28,331 nt of DNA from a virus. The notes beneath the pieces are model-generated. The model did no database searches. It was given only the letters and a program-made list of their open reading frames with translations, and was not told the origin of the DNA. This document shows, piece by piece, positions 8,714-15,635 of this stretch (position 1 is the stretch's first letter; every line of letters starts with the position of its first letter). Where the stretch lies: positions 1 through 28,331 of the IMG/VR virus record IMGVR_UViG_3300033984_000199; one strand, given 5' to 3'. The translations under genes were made by a program, and so were the position numbers.

Positions 8714-9783
8714 TAAATTACTGAATTAATTATATCGAATGTATATTCAAATTCTAAAGAATAATTTATCAACTTAGTATTTACTTTCTTTAGTTTTCCA
8801 ACGTCGCGCGTTTTCAATTGAGCGGGTAAATAGTCAACTAAAATACGTTCACTTAATAGTATTTCTTGAATTATAGTTGAATAATTTTCATTTACATAAT
8901 CAGTATTTACCTTAATTGTTTTTGTACCGTTATTATTAAATTCTCTTCGTTGCCCTTCGTCTATTGCATAGTTAGGGTATACGCTAGGTAAAATATTATA
9001 AACGTCACTTTTTGTACTTATATTATTAAAACTTGCTTTAAAGAAAAATTCACGTTGCCACGCCCCGAACCTATTTATAAAATCAATTATTACGGGTTTA
9101 TACCTACATTCTATAATTGGCCTAAAAGTATATTCAGCGATCGTATCAAAAACAGAATCTAATATTTCAACCTTATTACCTTCAGCATAATTTGCGGGGA
9201 ATACCCTATATATATTTGTAAATGGGCTTAATACAGTTAATGGTTCGGTATGTATTGAACCCGTTACTAAGTTTGTATATTTTGCGTGCCTTGCCTCTTG
9301 ATTAGATAACGTAATCATTCCCGCGCCGTGCGTAGATAATGGATAGGCCAAATCATAATTATACGAATAATCTATTTTTTCAGTTAATAAAGTATCGGTT
9401 AATATGGGGTTTGTACCGTCTTCATAATATCCGTAACCGTCAACCGCGTAATAATTTTTCGTATCAATTAATATATAACTTGTTCCGTTAAACCTGAAGC
9501 GTTGTACTTTTACCGTTGCAAACTGTAAAGGGTTATTCGAACTAATTATATTATATACGGGCTGAATAAAATTATGTTTAATATATTCCCTAATATACGG
9601 GCTAATATTATACATATTATTTGTATTCGTTGCTGAAGCGTTTAACTTAGATACCGTTATCGTTGGGGTTGATGGCAAAGCTCCGTTGCTAATATATATC
9701 TTTAACATACTTCCTAATTGTCCCGATTGATTTACTGAAATAATATAGGGCGAACGTGCGTTAATTATTGGTAATGTAGGCAT
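8713..9783 (-). CDS. Tail protein (356 aa)
   Basis: A 356-aa beta-rich protein with a C-terminal pattern (FGAWQREFFFKASF, then NGTKTIKVNTDYVNE, IQEILLSERI, and a final YSLEFEYTFDIINSVI) that I recall from proteins encoded just upstream of the large tail protein in Flavobacterium-type phages. It has no enzyme motif. Overlapping stop/start with the following gene indicates that the two are made together, probably as partners in the tail tip. Confidence 0.7.
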   Translation of the reverse strand: MPTLPIINARSPYIISVNQSGQLGSMLKIYISNGALPSTPTITVSKLNASATNTNNMYNISPYIREYIKHNFIQPVYNIISSNNPLQFATVKVQRFRFNGTSYILIDTKNYYAVDGYGYYEDGTNPILTDTLLTEKIDYSYNYDLAYPLSTHGAGMITLSNQEARHAKYTNLVTGSIHTEPLTVLSPFTNIYRVFPANYAEGNKVEILDSVFDTIAEYTFRPIIECRYKPVIIDFINRFGAWQREFFFKASFNNISTKSDVYNILPSVYPNYAIDEGQRREFNNNGTKTIKVNTDYVNENYSTIIQEILLSERILVDYLPAQLKTRDVGKLKKVNTKLINYSLEFEYTFDIINSVI

Positions 9784-9784
9784 A

Positions 9785-10291
9785 TTATTTATTTATTTCT
9801 TTTAAAAATTTATCTATATCCAAACCGAATGAATCTACTAATTCTTTAGGCAACCTCTTTACAGCGTTGTTAAATGGTTTTGTAAAGAATAAACTAGGTT
9901 TAATTCCATTCTTGTATATTGAACGTGCAATTAAAAACGTTAATGCTTTACGCGTTATGAATTTTCCTTTTGAATCCCGCGGCGCAATTCCTTTACGAAT
10001 AGTCCATTTATCCAATTTACTTGGCGGGGGCATTTTGTTTGTATAACTTGCTTTAACTCCAGGGTATTTTTTTTCTTTACCGTTTACCCCTTTATCTTGA
10101 TAATATCCATAATCTAACATTTCAAACGTAACGCTGAAATCTTTTTTAGTATGTTTATATTCGCCTTTAATAGAATTATATAAACGTTTTGACGCGTTTT
10201 TTTTCATTCTAGTAAGGTTTGAACGGGATTCTTTAATTACGTATTTCTTGAAATCATTTAACGCCTTTTCAAGTTCTTTGTTTTCTAACAT
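9785..10291 (-). CDS. HK97 gp10-like head-tail connector / neck protein
   Basis: A 168-aa basic protein resembling the gp10/neck family: an N-terminal helix with MKKNASKRLYNSIKGEY, then a beta region YGYYQDKGVNGKEKKYPG, and a C-terminal helix after FFTKPFNNAVKRLPKEL. I chose the ATG at 10289-10291 because the longer frame to 10336 would begin with TTG and overlap the preceding gene by 52 bp, whereas this start overlaps it by only 7 bp. Proteins of this family sit at the head-tail joint. Confidence 0.75.
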   Translation of the reverse strand: MLENKELEKALNDFKKYVIKESRSNLTRMKKNASKRLYNSIKGEYKHTKKDFSVTFEMLDYGYYQDKGVNGKEKKYPGVKASYTNKMPPPSKLDKWTIRKGIAPRDSKGKFITRKALTFLIARSIYKNGIKPSLFFTKPFNNAVKRLPKELVDSFGLDIDKFLKEINK

Positions 10292-10737
10292 ATGCTCATT
10301 TCGTTTGGCATTATAATATCTAGCGTCATAGTCCAACCCGCTAAATAATTCTCAAAACGTTCTGTAAATTGTTCCATTGTTGGGAACCCGCTAACTTCAA
10401 TACGATCGTTTAAAGAGCCTCTATTTAACACTTCATATAATCTTAACAAAGTAATCATTTGAGTATTTAGAACGTCTATTTCGTTATCGTTGCCTATAAA
10501 TTTATCCGTTGTTTCTGTTTTTGATATATCAACTATATCCATTGCAAGTATAGAAACATTGAATCGTAATATGTTATTTTCGGGGCTTGCTGAATTAACT
10601 ATTATATGACAAAGCGGGAACATAGTTTGTTTATAATTATCTATATCGTCTAAATTTCCTTGCGTAACATTTGTAACCAAAGGAATAGAAAGTAATTCCT
10701 CTTGTAATTGTTCTAATAAGTAGTAATATGCTTTCAT
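10285..10737 (-). CDS. Probable tail terminator / tail completion protein
   Basis: A 150-aa protein starting in an ATGA overlap with the stop of the -1 frame of the upstream gene. The arrangement of an N-terminal helix (YYLLEQLQEELLSIPLVTNVTQG), a central beta sheet with conserved-looking PLCHIIVNSA, and a late AGWTMTLDIIMPN strand fits small tail-terminator folds. It lies next to the gp10-like gene, the usual partner. Assignment is by shape and position, not by a diagnostic motif. Confidence 0.6.
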   Translation of the reverse strand: MKAYYYLLEQLQEELLSIPLVTNVTQGNLDDIDNYKQTMFPLCHIIVNSASPENNILRFNVSILAMDIVDISKTETTDKFIGNDNEIDVLNTQMITLLRLYEVLNRGSLNDRIEVSGFPTMEQFTERFENYLAGWTMTLDIIMPNEMSIC

Positions 10738-11494
10738 CTTTTCAATCTTTTTTTAATGTTATTATTTTCTATTGTTACGCGTTCCTTTTCAAACGTCAAG
10801 TATGTTAAACACTTCATTAACGGTAATGCGGTAACTTCGTCGAATTTAGTAACGTCTCCTTTTGCAAGTCCATATATGCTTTGATACCAGCCCCACCGTT
10901 TGCCAAATTGAGCTGTTTCGCTAAAATCGTTTTCTCCTTCGTCGTTAATTGTTGCGCTGAATAACCCATCAAACCTACTAATAACTCTCTCCCTAAATTC
11001 CAAAAAAAAACATTAACTCCAAAAACAATATCTAAGGGTAATGCTTTCATTACTTCAGAATAATTAATAGCTGAAATATATTTTTCAATTTCATATTTAC
11101 CCCCTTTTATTTTCTTTGTGATTGGCCTATATAAAACAGCCATTGCGGAATGCATTGTTTCCCACTTATCCAAATAAGATTCTGTATCTATGTATTCGCC
11201 AAAACTCATTTGTTCAATATTTGTAATGAATCCAAATTCAACCCCGCCTAATTTAAATGTCGTTGTTAATTCAGGCGTTTCGCTAAACATTAAATCGAAA
11301 TTTTCTAGTATCTCTTTTATACTTGAATACTCAATATTTAAAACTTGGCTTAAAGGAATTTTACAAAAGGTTGAAATCATTTTACGCGCTGTAATCTCTT
11401 CGCTATCTTCGTCATTTCGTAACTTCATAAACAATTGATATTGTTCTAAAGTAATATCGTTTAACGAACTCGGTATAAAAATTTTGCTTTCCAT
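10734..11494 (-). CDS. Probable tail assembly chaperone, -1 frameshift fusion product
   Basis: Predicted 253-aa fusion: residues 1-164 of the zero frame followed by 89 residues read in the -1 frame (LEFRERVISRF..., with FGKRWGWYQSIYGLAKGD and KFDEVTALPLMKCLTYL). The -1 frame is closed by a TAA at 11013-11015 just before the T run and has no ATG, so it can hardly be reached except by slipping on T TTT TTT. Its stop overlaps the next start as ATGA (10734-10737), the coupling expected of a real gene end. The WGWYQSIYGLA-GD block looks like a conserved phage domain. A single-base error in the T run is the alternative. Confidence 0.7.
10817..11494 (-). CDS. Probable tail assembly chaperone, short (zero-frame) product
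   Basis: A 225-aa protein. Residues 1-164 form a helical domain (SLNDITLEQYQLFMKLRND at the start). At codons 162-164 the gene runs through nine T residues (GTT TTT TTT, bases 11002-11010). In the zero frame it continues for 61 residues (WNLGRELLVGLMGY...) to a stop at 10817. The zero-frame tail contains an FF-NLG-ELL pattern that looks protein-like, so both this and the frameshifted product may be used, as in lambda gpG/gpGT. Its place before tail genes supports a chaperone role; its sequence is not close to lambda G. Confidence 0.75.
   Translation of the reverse strand: MESKIFIPSSLNDITLEQYQLFMKLRNDEDSEEITARKMISTFCKIPLSQVLNIEYSSIKEILENFDLMFSETPELTTTFKLGGVEFGFITNIEQMSFGEYIDTESYLDKWETMHSAMAVLYRPITKKIKGGKYEIEKYISAINYSEVMKALPLDIVFGVNVFFWNLGRELLVGLMGYSAQQLTTKEKTILAKQLNLANGGAGIKAYMDLQKETLLNSTKLPHYR
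11002..11010 (-). other. Slippery T9 site for -1 ribosomal frameshifting
   Basis: Nine consecutive T residues on the coding strand contain T TTT TTT in the correct register (X XXY YYZ) relative to the 225-aa frame. The -1 frame is open from here to 10734 and stopped just upstream (TAA at 11013-11015). I did not identify a clear downstream stimulatory stem-loop. Confidence 0.7.
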
Positions 11495-11524
11495 ATACTA
11501 TTAACTTTTTATTTTATTATTGTA

Positions 11525-12667
11525 CTACCTAACATTGTATTTACCCCTATTAGGGTTTGAAACGGCTGTAAAGACAAAATACCTAACAGCATCTATACAG
11601 TGATTCCATTTATCCTGGGGAATACTTTTATTGCTTTTTTCAACCCACGAATAATTATTAAATTCTTTGATTAGATTCTTTGAATTGGGGTCTATTATAA
11701 TTGTGTATTCACTCATTAAACTTATTCCCGCTGTAATGCTGCCCGTTCCCTTTTCGCTTTCAATAACATTTAAACCGCGTTGTCTTAATTCTTGTATTAA
11801 TCGAGGTTCGGCCGAATCCCCTACTATTAATTTTTTACCCGCGTATTGTTTGTTTAATTCGTAAATTTGCCCCGTGTTCAAACCTACATCGTGAAAACAT
11901 TCTTTAAGATATATTATCTTTTGTCCCCGATTAACTGAAACGTGTATTAAAACTGAAGGGTCGTTACTAAATCCGTAATCTTGACCAAACCCGCTTATTT
12001 CGCATTCAATAAAATTACCGATTGACCAATTATTAAATATTGCGCCCGTTGGTTGCGCCCGTTCCCCGACCCCGTAAACTTTCCACCAATAAGGGTTGTT
12101 AATTTTACTTTCAATATCGTTTATTTGTGCGCGTGTTAAATGGGGGTTATCGCGATAAGTTGTAATTAACGGCGGGTATTTAACGATATAAGTATCTAAC
12201 CAATGTTCGGAACTTAATGCGGGGTTATAATCACATATTATTTTATGCCGTGTTCGGGGCATTAATTGGTCTATTGTTTCTTCAGGAAATTGATGCGCTT
12301 CATTTATCCATAAAAAATCCCTAGACCGCCCGTGTATTTTATCGGGGGTATCCGCTCCATAATAATTAACATTATTCCCAAACAAATTATAAATATGATC
12401 CGTTTTATTATGGTATTCGTCCCTATAAATATTATGCTTTATTAGAACGTCTTTAAAATCTTTCCAGGCGGTCGCCTTTAATGCTGAATAAGTATCTCTA
12501 CAAATATCAATTTCTAGGCCCGCGTTTTTATGCGCTTGACAAAGCCAAATAATATAATATACTACTGAGTATGTTTTACCCGAACGTGTACCCCCTTGTA
12601 ATAAAGTAACGCGGTTTTTAGGTACATTCGATTTTAAGTATAAAAAATTAGGATTCGCTTTCATCAT
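11525..12667 (-). CDS. terL: Terminase large subunit (packaging ATPase and nuclease)
   Basis: A 380-aa terminase of the PBSX/Terminase_3-6 type. Walker A is GGTRSGKT at residues 25-32; Walker B is FLWINEA at about 118-124 with the catalytic Glu123. The RNase H-like nuclease domain has acidic motifs in FGQDYGFSNDPS, VGDSAEPRLIQEL and near the end DKWNHCIDAVRYF. It packages DNA into the prohead through the portal and cuts the concatemer. The start overlaps the TerS stop by 20 bp. Its nuclease motifs look intact; the length is slightly short for the family. Confidence 0.95.
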   Translation of the reverse strand: MMKANPNFLYLKSNVPKNRVTLLQGGTRSGKTYSVVYYIIWLCQAHKNAGLEIDICRDTYSALKATAWKDFKDVLIKHNIYRDEYHNKTDHIYNLFGNNVNYYGADTPDKIHGRSRDFLWINEAHQFPEETIDQLMPRTRHKIICDYNPALSSEHWLDTYIVKYPPLITTYRDNPHLTRAQINDIESKINNPYWWKVYGVGERAQPTGAIFNNWSIGNFIECEISGFGQDYGFSNDPSVLIHVSVNRGQKIIYLKECFHDVGLNTGQIYELNKQYAGKKLIVGDSAEPRLIQELRQRGLNVIESEKGTGSITAGISLMSEYTIIIDPNSKNLIKEFNNYSWVEKSNKSIPQDKWNHCIDAVRYFVFTAVSNPNRGKYNVR

Positions 12668-12935
12668 TTAGCCATTCAGGGAATGTACTTTCTATATTCG
12701 TTTGTTCTATTTGCTGAATAGGCGCGCCATATGCGCTATCTAAAACGGCTTTATACGCGTTGGTATCTCTTAATTCAATAGCCTTCGCAATTTGCGCAAC
12801 GTGCATTTTATATTCATTCTCATCTAAAGAAAGTAATTCGCGTAAAATTGTACTTCTATTTCGCACCCCTTTAGGCCGCCCGTTTGGGTTTCCGCTTTGC
12901 CCCTTTTCGAATGGTATTAAGTCTTCTTTGCTCAT
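12648..12935 (-). CDS. terS: Terminase small subunit-like protein (DUF5681 type)
   Basis: A 95-aa protein with the DUF5681 signature FEKGQSGNPNGRPKGVRN near the N-terminus (about residues 9-26), followed by a helical part. Proteins with this signature commonly lie just before terL in Bacteroidota phages and mobile elements and are taken as small terminases that recognise phage DNA. The 20-bp overlap with terL supports this. Direct DNA-binding evidence cannot be seen. Confidence 0.8.
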   Translation of the reverse strand: MSKEDLIPFEKGQSGNPNGRPKGVRNRSTILRELLSLDENEYKMHVAQIAKAIELRDTNAYKAVLDSAYGAPIQQIEQTNIESTFPEWLNDESES

Positions 12936-12953
12936 TCTGTTTTTATTCTGTTT

Positions 12954-13391
12954 TTAATAGTTATCGTAAACCTTGCGTAATTTTTGAAGCACGGCCTTAA
13001 TACAGCTTGCGCACGTTGTCGGTTCGTTACGTTCTGAAAACACTCTATTATAAGTTGTAAGTAATCTTTTTTGAACGCTCGGAATTATTACGTTATTATT
13101 TAATTCAAAAAACTCTTTTAAAAATAGGTACTCTTCTTCAGTTAAACATAATGGTCGTTTATACGGGAACATTTTATTTAATTTTTCTTTACGTTCTTCA
13201 CAACCGCAATCTTCGCCCGCAATAAATTTGACTAGCTTATCTATTCCTATTGCTTTAAATCCCTTTTCTAAAGTATCCCCTAAACCTTTTGATTCGTTTA
13301 CTTGTTCTACTTCATTTAGCGTGTTTTCTTCGTTTATAGGCGTGCTTTTTATTTCACCCATTAATACTTTTTTTGGTCTACCTTTTGCCAT
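12954..13391 (-). CDS. Conserved cysteine-containing phage protein (unknown function)
   Basis: A 145-aa protein. The start (MAKGRPKKVLMGEI) is basic; the middle has GLGDTLEKGFKAIGIDKLVK and then GEDCGCEERKEKLNKMFPY; the C-terminal part has TTCASCIKAVLQKLRKVY. The CGC and CASC cysteine pairs, about 60 residues apart, could bind zinc. I recall GLGDT...DCGC..RK-KLN proteins as a conserved small family in Bacteroidota phages, usually near the terminase. It starts 3 bp after the sigma-like gene. It may assist packaging or act as a transcription partner; neither is shown. Confidence 0.75.
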   Translation of the reverse strand: MAKGRPKKVLMGEIKSTPINEENTLNEVEQVNESKGLGDTLEKGFKAIGIDKLVKFIAGEDCGCEERKEKLNKMFPYKRPLCLTEEEYLFLKEFFELNNNVIIPSVQKRLLTTYNRVFSERNEPTTCASCIKAVLQKLRKVYDNY

Positions 13392-13394
13392 TTT

Positions 13395-13934
13395 TTATTT
13401 TATTAAGTTATACTCTTCATTTAAATAGTCTTCGTAATCTTCGCCGCATTTTATACGGATTTTTTCCTTGCAATTCTTAATAGTATTAAAGATACTTGTA
13501 AGGCTTATATTTGTACCCGCTGAAATTTCACGCATTGAAATGTCCCCCTTTAAATATAAACTAAATAAACGCTTATCGTATTCTATCCAGGAATCAATTT
13601 CACTATATATTTTATCTTCAATTTTATCATAAGACGTAAACATTGTTTGTTCGTAATCTTCAACTGTTAAATTATCAATTTCATAAAGTGAAACCTTAAT
13701 ATTCTTTTGGCGGTATTTAGTGAGATCAATATGAGAATTTTTTAAGATTAAATAAATATACGCTTTGTTGGGCTTTCCGTTTATTACGCATTTTTCTTGT
13801 TTCTTTAATCGCGCTATTCTTAAATACATTTCCTGAACAATATCTTCAGCGTACAAATATTCCCCGAATGACTTTACAATTGTTACCCAATCTTTATGAT
13901 GTTTACAAAGTACGTTTATCCAATCTTCAGCCAC
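13395..13934 (-). CDS. Phage sigma-70-like (ECF-type) RNA polymerase sigma factor
   Basis: A 179-aa protein with the two-domain layout of small sigma factors. The region-2-like part has YAEDIVQEMYLRIARLKKQ (about residues 28-46); the region-4-like part has LYLKGDISMREISAGTNI followed by SLTSIFNTIKNCKEKIR, a helix-turn-helix for -35 recognition. It is the first gene after a strong terminator and a TACATTTG promoter box, and heads the late (packaging and virion) genes, so a role in late transcription is likely. A few other HTH regulators could look similar, but the DIVQEMYLR motif favours a sigma factor. Confidence 0.8.
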   Translation of the reverse strand: MAEDWINVLCKHHKDWVTIVKSFGEYLYAEDIVQEMYLRIARLKKQEKCVINGKPNKAYIYLILKNSHIDLTKYRQKNIKVSLYEIDNLTVEDYEQTMFTSYDKIEDKIYSEIDSWIEYDKRLFSLYLKGDISMREISAGTNISLTSIFNTIKNCKEKIRIKCGEDYEDYLNEEYNLIK

Positions 13935-13950
13935 TTGTTTATATTTTAAT

Positions 13951-13958
13951 CAAATGTA
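13951..13958 (-). promoter_or_regulatory. Promoter -7 box (TACATTTG) for the sigma/late operon
   Basis: The minus strand reads TACATTTG, matching the Bacteroidota -7 consensus TAnnTTTG, 16 bases before the sigma-like ATG and right after the terminator at 13962-13992. The -33 element is poor: the only TTG at near-right distance (13974-13976) is spaced 15 bases and lies in the terminator stem. Confidence 0.6.
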
Positions 13959-13961
13959 AGC

Positions 13962-13992
13962 AAAAAAATAGCCCAATTTTTAAATCGGGCTA
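13962..13992 (-). terminator. Intrinsic terminator closing the early operon
   Basis: On the minus strand TAGCCC/GGGCTA arms (13987-13992 and 13969-13974), extended by four more A-T pairs after one mismatch, are followed by seven T residues (13968-13962). It lies 12 bp after the stop of the HTH-like gene and before the late promoter, so it separates early from late transcription. Confidence 0.85.
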
Positions 13993-14004
13993 AATTATTT
14001 ATTT

Positions 14005-14202
14005 TTACAAATTTTCCAAAACGTAACTTTCTATTTTCTTTAACGTGGATAAACTTATAGGTTTATTCCCTAAAAACCTATCTATATGTAATTGATGAAA
14101 TTTAAAGCCTTTTGCCTGTATATCCAAAACAATTTTATTACGTGTTTTATTTATAAGTATCTTTTGTAGGTCTTTTTTTAAACCTGAATCGTTTATATAC
14201 AT
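14005..14202 (-). CDS. Small HTH-like protein (possible regulator)
   Basis: A 65-aa basic protein. The C-terminal half (FHQLHIDRFLGNKPISLSTL then KKIESYV) resembles the end of small Cro/CI-like helix-turn-helix domains, where an N..RFL-G-K-ISL-TL-K-E pattern is common. It is the last gene before the early terminator and directly precedes the late operon, which fits a switch regulator, but no complete HTH can be confirmed by eye. No integrase accompanies it, so a lysogeny repressor is unlikely. Confidence 0.6.
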   Translation of the reverse strand: MYINDSGLKKDLQKILINKTRNKIVLDIQAKGFKFHQLHIDRFLGNKPISLSTLKKIESYVLENL

Positions 14203-14224
14203 ATGCTTATTTAAAATGGTAGTT

Positions 14225-14752
14225 TTACACTCCCGTTATTATTTTATTTATATATTCTATATGCTCTTCTTTTGTGTGTAATAACTCATTATTATCAATT
14301 CTTCTATACATCATTCTTTCTTGATCATAAATAATAAAACGATGTATTAAATTATGATTTTTTGCTTCAATCTCAATTACATCTGTTTGATATTCTAATT
14401 TGTAACTCCAGTGATGTAAATGATTACCAACTGTTTTCTTAATTCTTTGACTTTTATTTTTAGCTAAATATTTTTCAGGATATTTATTCCTATAATTATC
14501 TATTGCTATTTTTTTTGCCTTAATTGTTGGCTTATGTTTTTCCTTATAATTTAAACGATAGTATTTTTCACGATGTCTTTGTCGTTCTTTTTCTAAGCCT
14601 TCTTTTGTAGAAGTAAGTTTTATAAGCCTTTTTGAAGTATCATTTTTTGTGCAAATTTTACATTTATTTAAAAATCCATCTGACATTCCACTATGCTTAT
14701 AAAACTCATCTACTTTTTTTATTTCATTACATTTAAAACATTTCTTTTCCAT
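14225..14752 (-). CDS. HNH endonuclease-like protein with N-terminal zinc finger
   Basis: A 175-aa protein with CFKC (C5, C8) and CKIC (C31, C34) at the N-terminus, a pattern of phage HNH proteins, then a very basic middle and a candidate HNH site: GNHLHHWSY (H111, H113, H114) followed by [10 protein letters not shown] (N132, H133, H137). It has its own TATATTTG box. Its DNA lacks the CGCG and CCCG words frequent around it and is especially AT-rich, suggesting recent acquisition. It could be a homing-type nuclease or take part in packaging; its location away from terL favours the former. Confidence 0.75.
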   Translation of the reverse strand: MEKKCFKCNEIKKVDEFYKHSGMSDGFLNKCKICTKNDTSKRLIKLTSTKEGLEKERQRHREKYYRLNYKEKHKPTIKAKKIAIDNYRNKYPEKYLAKNKSQRIKKTVGNHLHHWSYKLEYQTDVIEIEAKNHNLIHRFIIYDQERMMYRRIDNNELLHTKEEHIEYINKIITGV

Positions 14753-14769
14753 AATAAATTTTTTATGTA

Positions 14770-14777
14770 CAAATATA
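14770..14777 (-). promoter_or_regulatory. Promoter -7 box (TATATTTG) upstream of the HNH gene
   Basis: An exact TATATTTG lies 17 bases before the HNH start, in the 52-bp gap after the SSB gene. No TTTG -33 element is found at 17-20 bases, so strength may be low. Confidence 0.5.
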
Positions 14778-14804
14778 CTAATTTAAAACGGTAAATTAAA
14801 ATAT

Positions 14805-15185
14805 TTAAAATGGTAATCCTTCAAATTCATCATTCTCTTCAGCCATCATTCTTATACTTTCTTCCTGGAATGCAGCCTCAATATTTCCTAATGGTTTTTT
14901 TTCAGCTGTAAAGCTTTCAATTTTCCAACCTTCTAAAGTATTAAAACATTTTTCTATGTTATCGTTACCCGTCCATAAACGGCCTTTAAGGTTGATTGAA
15001 ACACTTACTTTTGAACCAATATTAAAACTATCTAATAAATCACATTTTGCATTACTAAATTGAATTGATAAATATTGTTTGTATTCCCCTTCAATTACTT
15101 CTAGTATAAGATCTCTTTTAGAAAACTTTTCGCTTTTAATTTCTTTTGTTCCGATTTTATAAATCGTTCCTTCTATGTTACTCAT
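14805..15185 (-). CDS. Single-stranded DNA-binding protein (DUF3127-like OB fold)
   Basis: A 126-aa protein resembling DUF3127: a beta-rich OB-like core (MSNIEGTIYKIGTKEIKSE through NTLEGWKIESF) and a flexible tail ending in the acidic tip NDEFEGLPF. The tip matches the C-terminal interaction motif of bacterial SSBs. It would coat single-stranded DNA during replication and hand it to the annealing protein and exonuclease encoded upstream. The leader is a run of AATAAATAAAATAAATT with no Shine-Dalgarno. Confidence 0.85.
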   Translation of the reverse strand: MSNIEGTIYKIGTKEIKSEKFSKRDLILEVIEGEYKQYLSIQFSNAKCDLLDSFNIGSKVSVSINLKGRLWTGNDNIEKCFNTLEGWKIESFTAEKKPLGNIEAAFQEESIRMMAEENDEFEGLPF

Positions 15186-15208
15186 AATTTATTTTATTTA
15201 TTTATTAT

Positions 15209-15391
15209 TTAATTGTCTATATACCATTCGTCCGCTGTATATACGTGTTTTGTACCGTCTTTTAGCGTGTTTATAAATGATTCGCCTATATTCTCATCGT
15301 CAACCCATTTCGCATATCCGATAAACTCCCCGTTCCTAAATAATTTATATTCCACCCCATAAATTAGCAAATCATTTTTTTTGTTTTCCAT
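15209..15391 (-). CDS. Small hypothetical protein (60 aa)
   Basis: A 60-aa acidic protein (MENKKNDLLIYGVEYKLFRN... ending ADEWYIDN), with predicted beta strands and no known motif. It lies between the SSB gene and a 66-aa gene with an A/T-rich leader typical of real starts in this genome. Function unknown. Confidence 0.6.
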   Translation of the reverse strand: MENKKNDLLIYGVEYKLFRNGEFIGYAKWVDDENIGESFINTLKDGTKHVYTADEWYIDN

Positions 15392-15426
15392 AACTTTTTT
15401 TAATTAAATATTAATAATTTATTTAT

Positions 15427-15627
15427 TTATTTGTATATTTCAGTTCTTAAATTCTCTAAAAATTCCCTTATATCTTTTCTATATACGTCATCAAGTAAAT
15501 TAGGAATGCTAACATCAAAAGAAGTCATTTCAAGAATTGAGTTATACTCTTCTATGCTTTCAATCGTAATATTTAAAACTATTGGCTTAAATTCCGATTT
15601 TTTATCATTTACCTTTTCAATTTTCAT
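15427..15627 (-). CDS. Small hypothetical protein (66 aa)
   Basis: A 66-aa protein (MKIEKVNDKKSEFKPIVLNI...) with a central beta stretch and a C-terminal helix (VYRKDIREFLENLRTEIYK). It starts 8 bp after the exonuclease stop, so it belongs to the same transcript. No family recognised. Confidence 0.6.
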   Translation of the reverse strand: MKIEKVNDKKSEFKPIVLNITIESIEEYNSILEMTSFDVSIPNLLDDVYRKDIREFLENLRTEIYK

Positions 15628-15635
15628 AATTTATT

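Noticed and set aside
10292-10336. N-terminal extension of the gp10-like protein to 10336
   Set aside because: It needs a TTG start and a 52-bp overlap with the preceding gene. The ATG at 10291 with a 7-bp overlap fits better.
14005-14202. Lysogeny repressor
   Set aside because: The protein is only 65 aa with at most a partial HTH, and there is no integrase, divergent promoter or operator repeats nearby.
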